This document shows, one piece after another, positions 9,653 through 20,833 of a stretch of DNA of 64,000 bases. Both the position numbers and the translations under genes were made by a program. Location of the stretch: assembly GCA_015179025.1 (NCBI GenBank), contig WHUX01000096.1, positions 124,001 through 188,000 on the forward strand. The letters are read 5' to 3'. The notes beneath the pieces were generated by a model, which was given only the letters and a program-made list of their open reading frames with translations, was not told the DNA's origin and did not search any database. The stretch's first letter is position 1. Each line of letters starts with the position of its first letter. The DNA comes from Terfezia claveryi (lineage: Eukaryota; Ascomycota; Pezizomycetes; Pezizales; Pezizaceae).

Positions 9653-11633
9653 CAAAACAACCACTACCAGATACAAAATAATCACTACAACAAATGAACA
9701 AATGCGTAAAATTATCACCATACTAGCACAAACCACATATATTAACTAAAAAAAAACGTAGAATACGACAAGCAAAAAATAAAAAAGAAAGTAATAAACT
9801 AATAACATGACAAATAATACGATGGAAGAAAAAAAAAAAAGCCCGATCATTGAGCTTTTTCTTATTTCTTTTGTAAACCCAACCATTGAGCTCTATAGTT
9901 ATTAGATACTCGCTAGAGAGTATCAATGATCTAGTTTTTTAATTTATTTTTTGTCGACGCATTATATTTTATGTTATTTTTTAATTTTTTATCATTTACC
10001 TATTTTTGCCTGTCGCATGTTATGTTTTTTTTGTTTTGTTTTCAACTTTAATATTATTGGTTTCTTTGCTGGTGTGGTAATATTTTGACTCATATTTTGG
10101 GTTTGTTTATTTCTTGGTGCGGTCATTGTTTTGTATACAATGTGGATACCTATTAACCAATAGGTTAGTTTTACGCCATGTAAAGAGTGGCTCTGTATGA
10201 TACTAAATGTAAATATAAAGGCAAATTTCCAACCCGCCCCTGTTCCTACCCGAAAATGTATAGATGTACTGCCCGATATCATCTCGTTCTAGTTTATTTA
10301 TACTATAGTATAAACTTTATATGGAAGTGAGTAGATTACATGAATTATGAGTGAGTAACTCACCTCTATGCTCACATCGTGGATGACAATATAAACATCC
10401 TAGTGAGTCATTTCTCAATAGTGAGTAAAAGTGTGCGCCAATGGGTAAAGGATGGTGAAGTAGTTGAACTACTCACCCTTATGATTCACTCCCTTACTTA
10501 CCACGGCACCCATATAAAGTGAGCTTGCTTGTCACTCACTAGAGGTTAGTATAGTTCGCTTACTTCTTATTCCTCTATGACTCACCTCATTTCACTCACT
10601 TACTACATACGATGCTTCTTTATTCACTAGTTCATTTACTATATTATGCCTCTATATTTATTTACTTACATGTTTACTACATACTTTTGGTATGACTCTC
10701 AGATTGCCCGTGACATGGCTCATGAGTCAGACAGCTTTTGGTATGACTCTTAGATTGCCTACGAGATGGCCTATAATAGTAGGAGTAAATATTAGATACT
10801 CGAGAGATATCTTATATAAATTATTTATATACTTCAGTATAATAGTTGATTAGTCTCGATCTAATAGTTGATTACACCTATAGTCTAATTGGACAACACC
10901 CCTGCCATTACACTTAGATCTTCATGTTTTCCCAATTGAGTAATTTTATTGCCTAGCTTAGCTTATATAATGCCAAGCCCACACAGCACGACTCTCGTTA
11001 TCTATTATTCTTGTCGGGAAGTCTATATTGTTAGTCTTAATGATTGGTTTTGGCATCCTGAGCCTTGTTGTATATATACTTCCCTTCCTCGTACTTTTTT
11101 TTCTGTTCTCTCTGTACAGTTCACCCTCTTGCCTTATCAATTCTATAATATTCTAACTAGACTAAATACTTCTACACTTATTGGCTCCTATGTGAGTATT
11201 AGTATGCGCAATAATATGAAGTAATATATGTGCAATGATATTGAGTAAGATATGTACAGAATGATATGAAGTAATATGTATGCAATTAACAAATGTAAAG
11301 TAAGATGTGTGCACAATGATATGACTTGGAAGCAATATGTATGTAATGTGCAATGATGTGAAGTAAGATGTGTGCGTACAATGTAGTTTATATTAGCACA
11401 ATAACTTTTGAAAGAGGTCTATGCACAACAATATTCTAGTTGCTCATATCTACGTTCACAGGAAAAGTGTGTAACAGTGGCTCACTTATGGCTCCACTAA
11501 CATGTTCACTTCAGCCTTCAATTGTGCTCACTACATGTGAAAATCTTTTCACATGGTATGAGTTTTCAGTAAGTAACGCCCATACAAAACATGCACTGCA
11601 TGTGAGCCAGGATAATCATATGCTTACTCACTA
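9653..11633. other. AT-rich, low-complexity intergenic DNA
   Basis: No gene is recognised. The stretch includes homopolymer runs (9740-9845), many CACTCA/GTGAGT motifs (10330-10620), a direct repeat CTTTTGGTATGACTCT at 10684 and 10734, and a degenerate minisatellite listed separately. The same CACTCA-rich character resumes after the inserted pogo copy (13907-14090). Confidence 0.6.
11200..11385. repeat. Degenerate minisatellite, about 30-bp unit
   Basis: The motif GCAATGATATGAAGTAAGAT recurs about five to six times with small changes and variable spacing (for example 11231, 11258, 11312, 11351). Confidence 0.6.
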
Positions 11634-13906
11634 CCATCTTTCACGGGGATGCAGATCATCACAGGGATGTGGATCAGCCCCCACGCAGATCAGTGGTGGG
11701 CAGCTGCGGGGTAATTACAACATCAGTTCGCAACGGATTTGAACGCCAGTTATAGCATTCAACTCTATAGGGTTTGTCGTACCATATCCAATGCCTAATA
11801 CGTATTTCTAAGAATCTAGGACGTGGCCTGAGTATTGGAAATAAAATTGTCCGGTCTGTATAAACGTTTTAGATAACATGTAAAACCCTACTTAGTGGTA
11901 TATAGAAGCTGATATGGGAGTATAGAAGGCCTGAAGCATATCATGGGAAGGCTAAAGCAACGAAAGCAGGTATCGGAAGCCCAGCGGGAGCTCCGAATCC
12001 GGCGAGCAATAGTGGCAGTTCAAGAGGGGAAATACAAATCGATCCGAAAAACAGCAGAAGCCTTTGGACTTGGATATACAACATTGCATAGACGACTGAA
12101 TGGTGGAGAATCCAAAGTAAGGTCACACATATCACAGCAGTTGTGTACACCAGCGGAAGAGAAGGCTATTGTACGTGGATCCTGAAATTAGAGGAGTGGG
12201 GATTTCTTCCGCATATAGCACATGTTAAGGAAGGTGTTGCATTATTAAAGGGAAAAAAATGGGATGAAAGCTCTACGGTGGGCAAAAATTGGATTACACG
12301 CTTCCTTGATCGTCACTCACAATTAGTTTCAAAGTTCAGCAGCCAGTTCGATAAGAAGCGGATCAAAGCTAGTGATCCAGGAATTATCCGAGATCATTTT
12401 AATAAGCTTATACAGCTTAAGCGCCTATATCGGATTACTGATACTACAACCTATAATATGGATAAGAAGGGGTTTCGCCAAGGTATTTCAGATCGTGCTA
12501 AGGTTATTTGCTTAAGACGAGGTCATGGAATGACTGGCAAGCTGGCAACTGATGGAAATCGTGAAATGATTACTGTTGTGGAAGCAATTGGTGGAGAAGG
12601 GATTGTATTGCCTCCATTAATTATCTATAAAGGAGCTGAGTACTATATAGGCTGGTATCAATCTCTAAAACATCCAGAGGTTGATTGTGATTGGTGGAAG
12701 TTTAGTGTATCAAAAAAAGGATGGACAAGTCATACCTTAGGGATGGAATAGATCAAGTATTTTCATGAGTATACAAAAGAGTCGAAGGAGGTAAAAAATG
12801 GAGGTTATTATTTACTAATTGTGGATGGTCATAGGTCTCATATTACGATTGAGTTTATTGAGTTCTGCCTCAGCATCAATATTATTGCCTACTGTCTTCC
12901 GGCGTATTCTACCCATCTCCTACAACCACTTGATGTCGGATTATTCTCACCACTACAGAAGGCATATGGAAAGCAGGTTGATCAGCTTGTTCGCTTTGGT
13001 AATGTTGCAATTAACAAAGGCAATTTTCTTTCAATGCTTATTAGGCACGCAATGCAACATATACCCAAAAGAATATTCTTAGTGCTTGGCAGGGAGCAGG
13101 TCTTATTCCACACAATCCATGACATGTCTTAGACAAGTTGACGCACGGACAAGCACTACCAAGAACCCATGTTATCGATCCCCCGCTTGAACCCCCTACA
13201 CCACGCAACACGGCTGAGCTATACCGACAGGTCAGACAGGCAACCTTGCGCCTAAGATCAAAGGATGCAGTGATTAATCGAGCGGAACTGGCTGATCTTA
13301 TTGAGCAACTTGAGAAGTTTGGAATTGTAGCAGATAAGGACCATGAGTTAGAGCGCAGGACACTACAGCAGTGGCAGGAGGCACAAAAGCTTACATTGAA
13401 GGTTGATAAGGAGAGATAGGAAGGGCTCGGGTCGAGTTATGGATGGTAAGGCACTGAAAGAGCTCTATATTCAACGAGAGGCACGAGAGGCAAAGAAGGA
13501 GGAAAAGCGGCAGAAAGCCACTAAGCGAGCTGGCAAACCCAAGTATCCAACCCTCCCCATACACCCAAGCAGGCTGGAAAACGCAAGGTGGTTTCTTTGT
13601 TGTTATTAATTCATCAGATAGTGAAGAGGCTATTAGCGGGGAAGAGATGGATAACTGGGAAAGTGATTTAGATTGCCCTCTATTTCCTTATCTGGTTCTA
13701 TTTTTTCTACAATAACACTTGCTACTCCGGCTCCAGGCCCCCCAGTTGAGTCCTTACAGCCTCAGACACCCCTTCCCCTACCCCTGGCCCCTCCTTACGC
13801 TCTCACACTCGTTCTGGGCTCCGTGTAACTAGATCTCGTGCGTCAAGTAGATAGCCGATGAATTGATCCATTTCTCTGTGATGATCCGCTTCCCCGTGAA
13901 AGATGG
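11634..13906 (+). mobile_element. Complete pogo/Fot1-like transposon, copy 2
   Basis: The element is 2273 bp and bounded by TA at 11632-11633 and 13907-13908. Its TIRs run 11634-11677 and 13863-13906. Each begins CCATCTTTCACGGGGA and contains two 18-bp iterations. A 300-bp leader precedes the single transposase frame and about 45 bp of non-coding sequence follows it. It interrupts the CACTCA-rich repeat DNA. Transposition is improbable because the transposase frame is broken, but the ends look usable in trans. Confidence 0.92.
11943..13860 (+). pseudogene. pogo-like transposase pseudogene, copy 2
   Basis: The ATG at 11943 opens MGRLKQRKQVSEAQRELR. The order is psq HTH (about 1-60), CENP-B HTH (about 65-130), DDE_1 core (NMDKKGF, IVDGHRSH, LQPLDVGLFSPLQ), a Lys/Glu-rich region (EAKKEEKRQK) and a Ser/Asp/Glu tail (INSSDSEEA). 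Breaks relative to copy 1 are a 1-bp loss near 12176, TGG to TAG at 12749-12751, a 1-bp loss near 13040, CGA to TGA near 13120, and frame changes near 13415 and 13590. The first acidic site has changed context (DEKGF to DKKGF). It is inactive. Confidence 0.9.
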
Positions 13907-13908
13907 TA

Positions 13909-14300
13909 TAGAATTCACTATTCGATACACCTTATAGGTCACCTTTTTATCCCCTATACCATTCACATGTTGTACATACATTGAGGTGAATATTGAGGTG
14001 AGTATTTTCCTTACTCACTTTTTTTGTACCATAGTGTTTAATGTCTGATCTCATTTCCTACCTTACTCGCACTTTGTATTGCATCGCGTGCTTATTCCAT
14101 GTTATATCTGCTATATATCAATTTTACTTACTTGGGTAATTATGAGCTCCCGTGTTCTCCCGAGGGGCCCGGGCCCATAGCGAGAACAGTTGTTGTCTCG
14201 CTGTGGGCCCGGAACACACACACGAGTACTAAATTAAAAAAAAAAATAAAAAAAAAAAAACCTATAACCGTCCAAACTTTTTTCCAGCCAACATCTCAAC
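13909..14300 (+). other. Intergenic with LINE-like tail and A runs
   Basis: CACTCA-type repeat DNA resumes and is followed by GGGCCCGGGCCCATAGCGAG inverted blocks, CGAGTACTAAATT and A runs (14233-14262). This mirrors the tail upstream of cassette C (16340-16402) and suggests that a LINE 3' end abuts cassette B. Confidence 0.45.
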
Positions 14301-15067
14301 AGAATTGAAATCAGAATAAAATTTCCAATTTTAATGGATCTGTAAGTACGGGCATTAGAATGATAAGTCCTGAGACTGCGTTGGAAAGTAAATACAGCCT
14401 GTGACTACATTCCGACCCCCATTGTGACTCTGCCAATTCCATTCGTTGTTTTTCTTTTTTGCTTGGAGTCTATACGACTGTGGAGCCTAAGGCTATGAGA
14501 CGGTCTATTCGTTTTTCACTTCCACTGCCAAGTAACTTGAGAGGCAACACGTGAAATGGTGTGAATGACAGGGCGGGTTGGGCTATCCAGCCGGGTACCG
14601 CTCTCTCGTCAGAAAGTAAATAATTTGTATACAAGTAGTGAATTGCCAAAAGATACCGTGTGAATCGCCATGATCAAGCATTTCCAATCCCAAAGATCTA
14701 ACGTACAAAACTAGGGTATGGTGACTAATGGATTGGGCTCTATTGTAATCATGTTAAGTTCACCTTTCTAGGTTTAGTTTAAAAAAATCCTTTCTCCCCG
14801 ATTGTCAAATAGCACGAAGGTTTTCTATCCAGTCAGTGTGAAACCCAATAGGTAGTTGGTACACTGAACGCATGTGCATGAAATTGACACGAAGATGAGT
14901 ATATAAGGGACTGTTCACCACCGTTCTACCTACCCCCTTCCTCATATCAGACTGAGTCCCCCAGAAAACACTGATACCATCAAGTCTCTGGAAAAGATTC
15001 AACAGGCTTTCACCACCAATCCTTACCTTTGTCCATCTTAGCCCTAAGTCTTTTATCCTTAATCAAG
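14301..15067 (+). promoter_or_regulatory. 5' flank of cassette B with TATA box
   Basis: The flank begins AGAATTGAAATCAGAATAAA and is shared in pieces with copies A (2767-2830 and 3292-3732) and C (16416-16770 plus 20504-20833). Conserved blocks are TCCAGTCAGTGTGAA, AATTGACAC and TATATAAGGGACTGTTCACC (TATA at 14900). A CT-rich leader follows up to the ATG at 15068. Confidence 0.6.
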
Positions 15068-15520
15068 ATGTCTAAACCAAGAGGATGCAAAAACTTCACC
15101 CATGTCCAATGCGACTACAACCGTTGCCGTGGACGAGATATCTCCGCCGGACATGTGAAAGACTGTCCATTCCAAGATTCAGATGAGGAGGACCAGGATG
15201 AAGGGGAGGATTCAGATGTGGAGGATGATGAGCACGGATGGAAGCCAGTAGGAGAAGTGAAACATAAACCTACGCCAGGTACTGCCTGCATATCAAGCAT
15301 CACTCCCAAGGCCCAGAATCCCCCCCAACAAGCCACCACGAAGTCCCATAATCCATGGGCTCATAGGACATCCAAATCGGTTCCAAAGACTCCCAACACC
15401 GCCGGCATCATGGGCAACCCATCTCGCCCAGTCACTGACGTTCCCTCCGCCCCACGTAAATCTTGGGCTAGGGCTCCAATGCCTCCCACCCACGTCACTA
15501 TTCGCCCAGCACGCAAATGA
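15068..15520 (+). CDS. Unknown Cys/His-acidic-basic small protein, copy B
   Basis: This is an intact 150-aa frame and the closest to the family consensus. C7, H12, C15, C20, H29 and C33 are all present and the acidic run is DSDEEDQDEGEDSDVEDDE. The tail keeps KSHNPWAHR, MGNPSRPV and PRKSWARAPMPPTHVTI. Compared with copy A it has mainly substitutions and whole-codon indels. It lies 2.1 kb upstream of the matching 5' flank of copy C with LINE debris between, so B and C look like a tandem duplication. No function is known. The start is MSK, as in all copies. Confidence 0.7.
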   Translation: MSKPRGCKNFTHVQCDYNRCRGRDISAGHVKDCPFQDSDEEDQDEGEDSDVEDDEHGWKPVGEVKHKPTPGTACISSITPKAQNPPQQATTKSHNPWAHRTSKSVPKTPNTAGIMGNPSRPVTDVPSAPRKSWARAPMPPTHVTIRPARK

Positions 15521-15623
15521 CTGTGCCTGGCAGAGCCTCAAATCCAGCCCTCCTGTTCAGATTTGGCCGAAGCGCCAGGGGCTAAAATACGTACACGTGG
15601 GTATAGGGGAGAGGTGTATTTGG

Positions 15624-15638
15624 GGGGGGGGGGGGTTT
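15624..15638. repeat. Poly(G) run
   Basis: An uninterrupted G run of about 14 nt lies in the 3' flank of copy B. Copies A, C and D have much shorter G-rich stretches here, so the run is a local expansion or a possible assembly-sensitive site. Confidence 0.6.
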
Positions 15639-15964
15639 GAGCTGTGGCATAGAATACCGGATTTCGTGCAAATACAGAAGCTAGGCTGAATATCTTGGGG
15701 CGCTATATAGGGAACGGAATGATTGAGCCATAGGAGCTATTAATATATATTTTTGGTTTGATTTTCTTCCTTATTACTAGACATAGATTTTTCGTATCGA
15801 GGCTCTCTTTTCCTTCCATATCTAGCTGGTATCTATAGCCGCTCTGGAATGTCATACATTTCCCACCGAACTATTCCCCCGTGTGCCCAGAATCTGTAAT
15901 CGCACCGTTTGGCCCCACATGAACTTTTATTCGGGTAAGACTTTTAGTTCTATGCTCTAGTGTT

Positions 15965-16402
15965 CTGACCCATACGGTAAAACTAGAAGAGCTCTCTTTT
16001 GGAGATATGGAATATTACCATAAACGCCTGATCACCTACTTCGACATCATCCCAGTAGACAACACGACGTCGAGCAGTAAAAAAAAGTGGCAGAAGGACC
16101 TGGACAAGAAAGCAGAGGAAGGGTTGTCCATGGTATTTACCGACGGCACTGGGGAAAGCACGGAGAGGTAGCATTCAGCTGCGGTAACACACACAATATG
16201 GAACTGGGAGGCTACCTGGGAGGTCTAGCCACTATAGCTGATGGAGTTTTAGATGTTGATGTTATTTATTGATGTATTAATCCACCATTCATTGTATGTA
16301 CATAGTTAGGTCAGAAAAATCGCCTCAGGGGTGGCCCGTGCGCACTCGAGTACTAAGTTCAAGGAAAAAAAGGAAAAAAAGAAAAAAAAAGAGAAAAAAA
16401 AA
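15965..16402 (+). pseudogene. Internally deleted LINE remnant with A-rich tail
   Basis: RNase H sequence (MVFTDGTG, then AFSCGNTHNMELGGYLGGLA and TIADG in a shifted frame) runs to about 16240. It joins directly to the LINE 3' UTR block (TTGATGTTATTTATTGATGTA, CCATTCATTGTATG), dropping the C-terminal part present at 8938-9208. An A-rich tail at 16362-16402 ends it. It sits between cassettes B and C. Confidence 0.65.
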
Positions 16403-16415
16403 CTTTTTACCCAAC

Positions 16416-16770
16416 AGAATTGAAATCAGAATAAATCCAATTTTAATGGATCTGGAAGTACGGGGATTAGAATGATAAAGCCTAAAACTGCGTTGGAAAA
16501 GTAAATGCAGTCTGTGACTACATTTCGGCGTCCATTGTGACTCCGCAAATTCTATTCGTTGTTTACTTCCACTGCCGGGTAACTCGAGAGGCAACACGTG
16601 GAATGGTGTGAATGGCGGGGTACATCTCTCTCGTCACAAAGTAAATAGTCTGTATACGAGTACTGAGCTAACAAAAAATCGTGTGAATCTCCATGATCAA
16701 CCATTTCCAATACCAAAACCTGACGTACAATACTGGGTAAAGTATGGTGACTAATGGATTGAGTTCTATT
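16416..16770 (+). repeat. Detached 5' flank of cassette C
   Basis: This block matches 14301-14744 of cassette B up to GATTGRGYTCTATT. The next bases of B (TAATCATRTTAAGT) are found in the C copy only at 20504, so the two pieces are halves of one cassette separated by 16771-20503. Confidence 0.75.
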
Positions 16771-17110
16771 TGATTTTTTTTTTTGATTTGTTTTAATACT
16801 CATTACTCACACGTGGTCCCGTTGAGGGTACCATGGTGAGCCACCCGGAAAACCCGGGAGGATTCAGGGACAAGGCAAGTTAATCGGCCAGGTCTGATGC
16901 TCAATACAAAGAATAACTCGAGTGGAACAAGGCCCCATGCTGTCATTAACGGACTTGTGTCCGATGACCCAGAGGGTCTGACTGAACCTCGACCGAAAAG
17001 AAAAAGCCAAATGTCATGAACTTGCGGGCGAGGAAATAAAGCTTAAGTGGAACTGTCCCTAAAATTGACAACTCGCTCAAGTGAAAAACGAAACCCACAC
17101 AATAACTTCT
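16771..17110 (-). repeat. LINE 3' UTR with poly(A), minus strand
   Basis: A T run at 16773-16784 on the plus strand is the poly(A) tail. It is followed (antisense) by CACCCGG, GGCAAGTTAATC and CCATGCTGTCATTAACGG, blocks shared with 20040-20305 (inverted), 26279-26560 and 30640-30930. At 26279 the same blocks lie directly downstream of a LINE ORF2 C-terminus, which identifies them as a LINE 3' UTR. Confidence 0.75.
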
Positions 17111-17233
17111 CTTTCTCCGCAGTTTCATCTAGAACAATCGCAGAAGAGTTTTCTACCCATGTGAAGTCCTTGGTCGACTTTGGTCTTCTCCTTCATGTAA
17201 ATAAACAATGACGACGCCAACTTCCCGGCTCTT

Positions 17234-18445
17234 CTATGTTCTTCCAGCGAATTCCGAAGATTTGGACGCCGGTTGCTTTGTTGTCCTCCTCGATCCAAAG
17301 TCGTATCCAGCCTGGCTCGAATTTTGTGGGTGCTGCGTGTAGGACAGGTTCTTGCTAATGTTGGGGGAGTGGTAGGTTTGACTGTGGGCCGAGTCGTGGT
17401 AGTGTGGATGGCGAAATATGGGAAGGGTTCGGGGGTGGTTTCGCCGCCGCCGGCGCTTTACCTTTCCCTTCCCACTTGATTTCTGGAGGAGGGATATAGT
17501 ATTTACGGAGACACCAGTCCTTCTGGTTGAAGTCGGATTCTTTGGAAGGTTCGGAAGTGGTGCCACTGCCGCAGGTTTCTTGTGGGTTTGTGGCGGACGG
17601 AGGTTCGGGGATGGAAGTACTGCCACTTTCACTAACTCTTTGCCTTTGCCCCTTGGTGGTGGGGCTCGTTCTGACAGTTGTGCTGGTGGGGGGTAGTTCT
17701 GTTGGAACAAGGGTAACAGGTAAGCTGACTGCAGAATGAATGCACTGCTGAGTGAGATTTGTACGGCTGAGCGAGATTGAGCGCTTAAGGGTTTCTGTGT
17801 TTGGGTGTCTAGGAAGGTCAGTGGGGTATTTAAGACGGACGGATTTCCTTACGTTCATATCATCAATTATCATTAAGCAAGCGGCGTCTGCTCTAGTATA
17901 CGAATATACTATTCTCTCTCTCTCTCTCTCTCACAATATAACACGAACGTGATTCAGAATGTTCGGGGATCTTGTTGGTGTAGGTTACCGAGTGGTGTGT
18001 TCTGAAGGAGCCTGGCTTGTTTGCCTCCTTTCTCAAACTAGCAATCTCCTCCTTCAAACTAGCCATCTCCACCTCCACACTCGCAACCTCCACCTCCAAA
18101 CCTACCCGTTCCTCACCCCACTTCCGGTCCTCGCCTATGCAGTATGCTAATGCCATATCATATCCTGCTTTCTTTTTCCTCCGCCTCTTTCCATGAGGTC
18201 CTCGGATCTTCTTCCTCCTCCTCCTTGCTTATCCCAGCTGATTTCGATCCAACTACATCCATTTGACCGTCTGGGGTCCCCAACAGGACTCGAAGATAAG
18301 CGTAGAAGTTAAGACTACCAGAGGAAATCAACTTCACGAGTTGCCACTTCGAAGACTTGAGCATGGGGTGCTTGCTGAGACCGACCCCGGCTTTAGAACC
18401 GTCCTGTCGAGTCCAGCCAGTCCCTACGACTGGCTGGGCCCTCAC
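17234..18445 (-). pseudogene. LINE ORF1-like (gag-like) remnant, minus strand
   Basis: Three overlapping frames make up a decayed protein. It has an N-terminal part with a Lys/Arg/Glu-rich segment, a coiled-coil heptad region (VEVASVEVEMASLKEEIASL, 18060-17990), then Ser/Thr/Pro-rich sequence and a KWEGKGKAPAAAKPP block. The order of coiled coil, Pro-rich linker and GKGKAP matches the plus-strand ORF1 at 18870. Together with the 3' UTR at 16771 it makes an ORF1 plus 3' UTR element lacking ORF2. A (TC)n stretch at 17913-17932 lies inside. Identity is inferred from architecture, not from a clear domain. Confidence 0.45.
17913..17932. repeat. (TC)n microsatellite
   Basis: Ten TC units lie inside the minus-strand ORF1-like remnant, where they encode an Arg-Glu repeat in one frame. 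Confidence 0.8.
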
Positions 18446-18869
18446 AATACTAGTAGTCCTCAGACAGAACTACCTTAGCAACCACAAATACGTTTGCGAG
18501 CATATTTCAAAACGCAGAAGGTCCCCCTGGGCCAAACCACCCTCCCTCAATCGATAGAGCTTGACGAACTCTCTCACCTCACCCTAATTTTACGCTCGGG
18601 GACCCTCATCTATACATTTCTCCGCCCTTCGGTCCCAAAATTCCCACAATATCCTGCGATTCTTCCAGACTGCACGTTATCGAATTTTTTGCCACGTCGA
18701 CACTTCAGCCAGCCCTCTCATCACGACTCCCCAATCCTCGAAAATATAACTCCCTCACCTACCCTCATTCTAATCAACCGTTCTAGCGGCGGCTACCTAC
18801 TATCCAATACACAGCTTCGGAACTCAACCTTAAATCCTCCAACCACGCCACCGGCTGTACCACAACGAC

Positions 18870-19978
18870 ATGCCGGCCAAGGGAAAGAGAAAGGACAATC
18901 CCAGAAAGATGGATCAAGTAACTCCACCACTCAAGACTCTGCTGCCAGCCACTGGGCACCTACAGGGATACGAAACCGATACCAGCATCACCGCCCCACT
19001 CCAGGATGGTCACGAAAGCAACGCAAGCCTATCCACCGCAGCCTGTGGCCCCCACGACACGACCTCCACATTTGAGAAGAGAATAGCCTCTTTATTAGAG
19101 AGTCTTTTTGAACTAGGAGGTTTAGGAAATTGTGGGTCAACAGCCTAGACCAAGAAGGACCCTCAGAACACGTACCAGTTTCATACCAAATGGGACTATG
19201 GTGTATTCACGAGCCAAAACACTTTGGAGTGGTTGCTCGATATCGACTTAGGCAGCTCCAAGCTCCGGGAGGTAGCAGAGGTAAGTGCTTTATCAAAGCA
19301 AACCACTTTTGTGAACCAACGTCGATCAGGAACTCGCGAACCTACGAAACGAGAACAGCAGTCTGAGGAGTGAAGTGGAGACCCTCAGATTTACACTATC
19401 ACAAATCCCATTACCGCTACAGACTCTGGTTTCAGACTCTGCCAGACTGGCAGATCATACTCCCGATCACCCCGACAAGGAACAACATTTCCACGAACAC
19501 CGATCCCCAACCGACACCCCCCAGTACGCACATATGCGGAGGCAGCGACCTCAACCAGCCAGATCCACAAGAAACTCAACACCGCGTCCACTCTCCCCCA
19601 GCACCTAAAAACGCGAAGGCATCGAATTCAAGAGGGAAAGATAAAGGCAAAGCGCCCGGCGGCGTCGGCACCAACCCGAACCCTCCGAAGAAGTCACCAT
19701 TATATGCACCACCCCCGACACCATTCCCCCCATATCGAGAACCAGCCGTTATATTCCACGCGGCCCCAACGAAGTACAAGGCTGGGCTTATGAGCTGCTG
19801 GATTGAAGAGAACAGCAAGGGGGCTCGAATTCTAGGCATCCGCTGGTTGCTGCAAGAAGGTAGAAGGGTCGCTAAACTGGTATCATCACTCATTATCTAC
19901 GTGGCAGAGGGTATTGACATTACTCAATGGCCCCGCATTTCATTTTACGGGAGTGCTTTTTGGGTGAGAATTGTTTAA
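18870..19978 (+). pseudogene. LINE ORF1 (gag-like) remnant, plus strand
   Basis: The ATG at 18870 opens MPAKGKRKDNPRKMDQ. After frame changes a coiled coil appears (ELANLRNENSSLRSEVETLR near 19328-19390), then Pro-rich sequence (GKDKGKAPGG), then a C-terminal block containing ARILGIRWLLQEGRRVAKLV. The last block resembles the conserved GxRWLL..xRRxGKxxSS motif of Tad1-type ORF1 proteins. The frame stops at 19976-19978 and is followed within about 60 bp by the LINE 3' UTR (20040-20305), with no ORF2. This is a half-LINE derivative. Confidence 0.6.
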
Positions 19979-20039
19979 TTTCCTACCAGCACTTCGGCCA
20001 TTTGAGTTTTCCTACCTGAGTTTTTACCACCTGCGAGCC

Positions 20040-20305
20040 GTTATCATTTTTGAGATTTTCTGCCTGCGAGCGTTTTTTGGGGAGGGTTTTGCTTGAAAAT
20101 CCTTACCACCTTTTGGCTTTCTTCGCAGTCAGGCCTCTTTGGGTTATCGGGCGCAAGCCCGTTGATGACAGCATGGGATCTCGACTCACTTGAGTTCGTT
20201 CTTTGGCTTTCCTCGCGCCGGACACGGCAGATTAACTTGCCTTGTCCTAAATCCTCCCGGGTTTCCGGTTGGTCCCTTAATGAGTAGGTATATATTATTA
20301 AAAAA
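20040..20305 (+). repeat. LINE 3' UTR with A-rich tail, plus strand
   Basis: It contains GTTGATGACAGCATGGGATC, GGCAGATTAACTTGCC and CCTCCCGGGTTTCCGG, then TAATGAGTA and an A-rich tail (20298-20315). It is the inverted counterpart of 16771-17110. Confidence 0.7.
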
Positions 20306-20503
20306 ATAAAAAACAAACTGACTGACAGCCGCGCAGGGTTTTAAGTCCCTTTCCGACTGTCTAGGAGCCACTATGTCCCGGCACACTCATGCTGCCTTTC
20401 CAGGGACCACGTCCGAAAACCTAGAGTGTTGATAGATGACATTGTGTGATTCCAAGGCCCTCGGGGTCTCGCCGGATGACCCAAACCCGCCAAGATTAGG
20501 CCT
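20306..20503. other. Unclassified end of the insert in cassette C
   Basis: No coding sequence is seen. A stretch near 20457-20490 (CCCTCGGGGTCT, GGATGACCCAAAC) faintly resembles the distal LINE 3' UTR. Confidence 0.35.
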
Positions 20504-20833
20504 GCAATCATATTAAGTAAACCTTTCTAGGTATATAAAAAAAAGATTCTTTCTCCCCGTTTGTCAAATAGAACGAAGGTCTGCGATCCAGTCAGTGTGA
20601 ACTCAATCGGTAATTGGTATACCGAACGCACTTGATTGCAATTGACACAAAAATCTGTATATAAGGGACTCTTCACTACCGTTCTACCCCTGCTTCACAT
20701 CAGACTGAGTCCCCCAGACAACATTGACACCTTCAAGTGTTCTGCAAAAGATTCAATAGGTTTCTACCATAGACCACCACCAATCCTTACCTTCGTACAT
20801 CTTTGTCCCGAAGGTTTTTAATCCTTTATCAAA
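20504..20833 (+). promoter_or_regulatory. Proximal promoter and leader of copy C
   Basis: The shared flank resumes with AATCATATTAAGTAAACC. The TCCAGTCAGTGTGAACTCAA block and TATATAAGGGACTCTTCAC (TATA at 20658) are intact, and the leader runs to the ATG at 20834. The core promoter survives, but the distal flank is 3.7 kb away. Confidence 0.6.

Noticed and set aside
16325..16597. Minus-strand frame rich in Phe/Leu
   Set aside because: It is produced by the A-rich LINE tail read in reverse and the cassette 5' flank.
17234..17739. Plus-strand Gly/Val-rich frames opposite the ORF1-like remnant
   Set aside because: They are antisense shadows of Pro/Ser/Thr-rich coding sequence.
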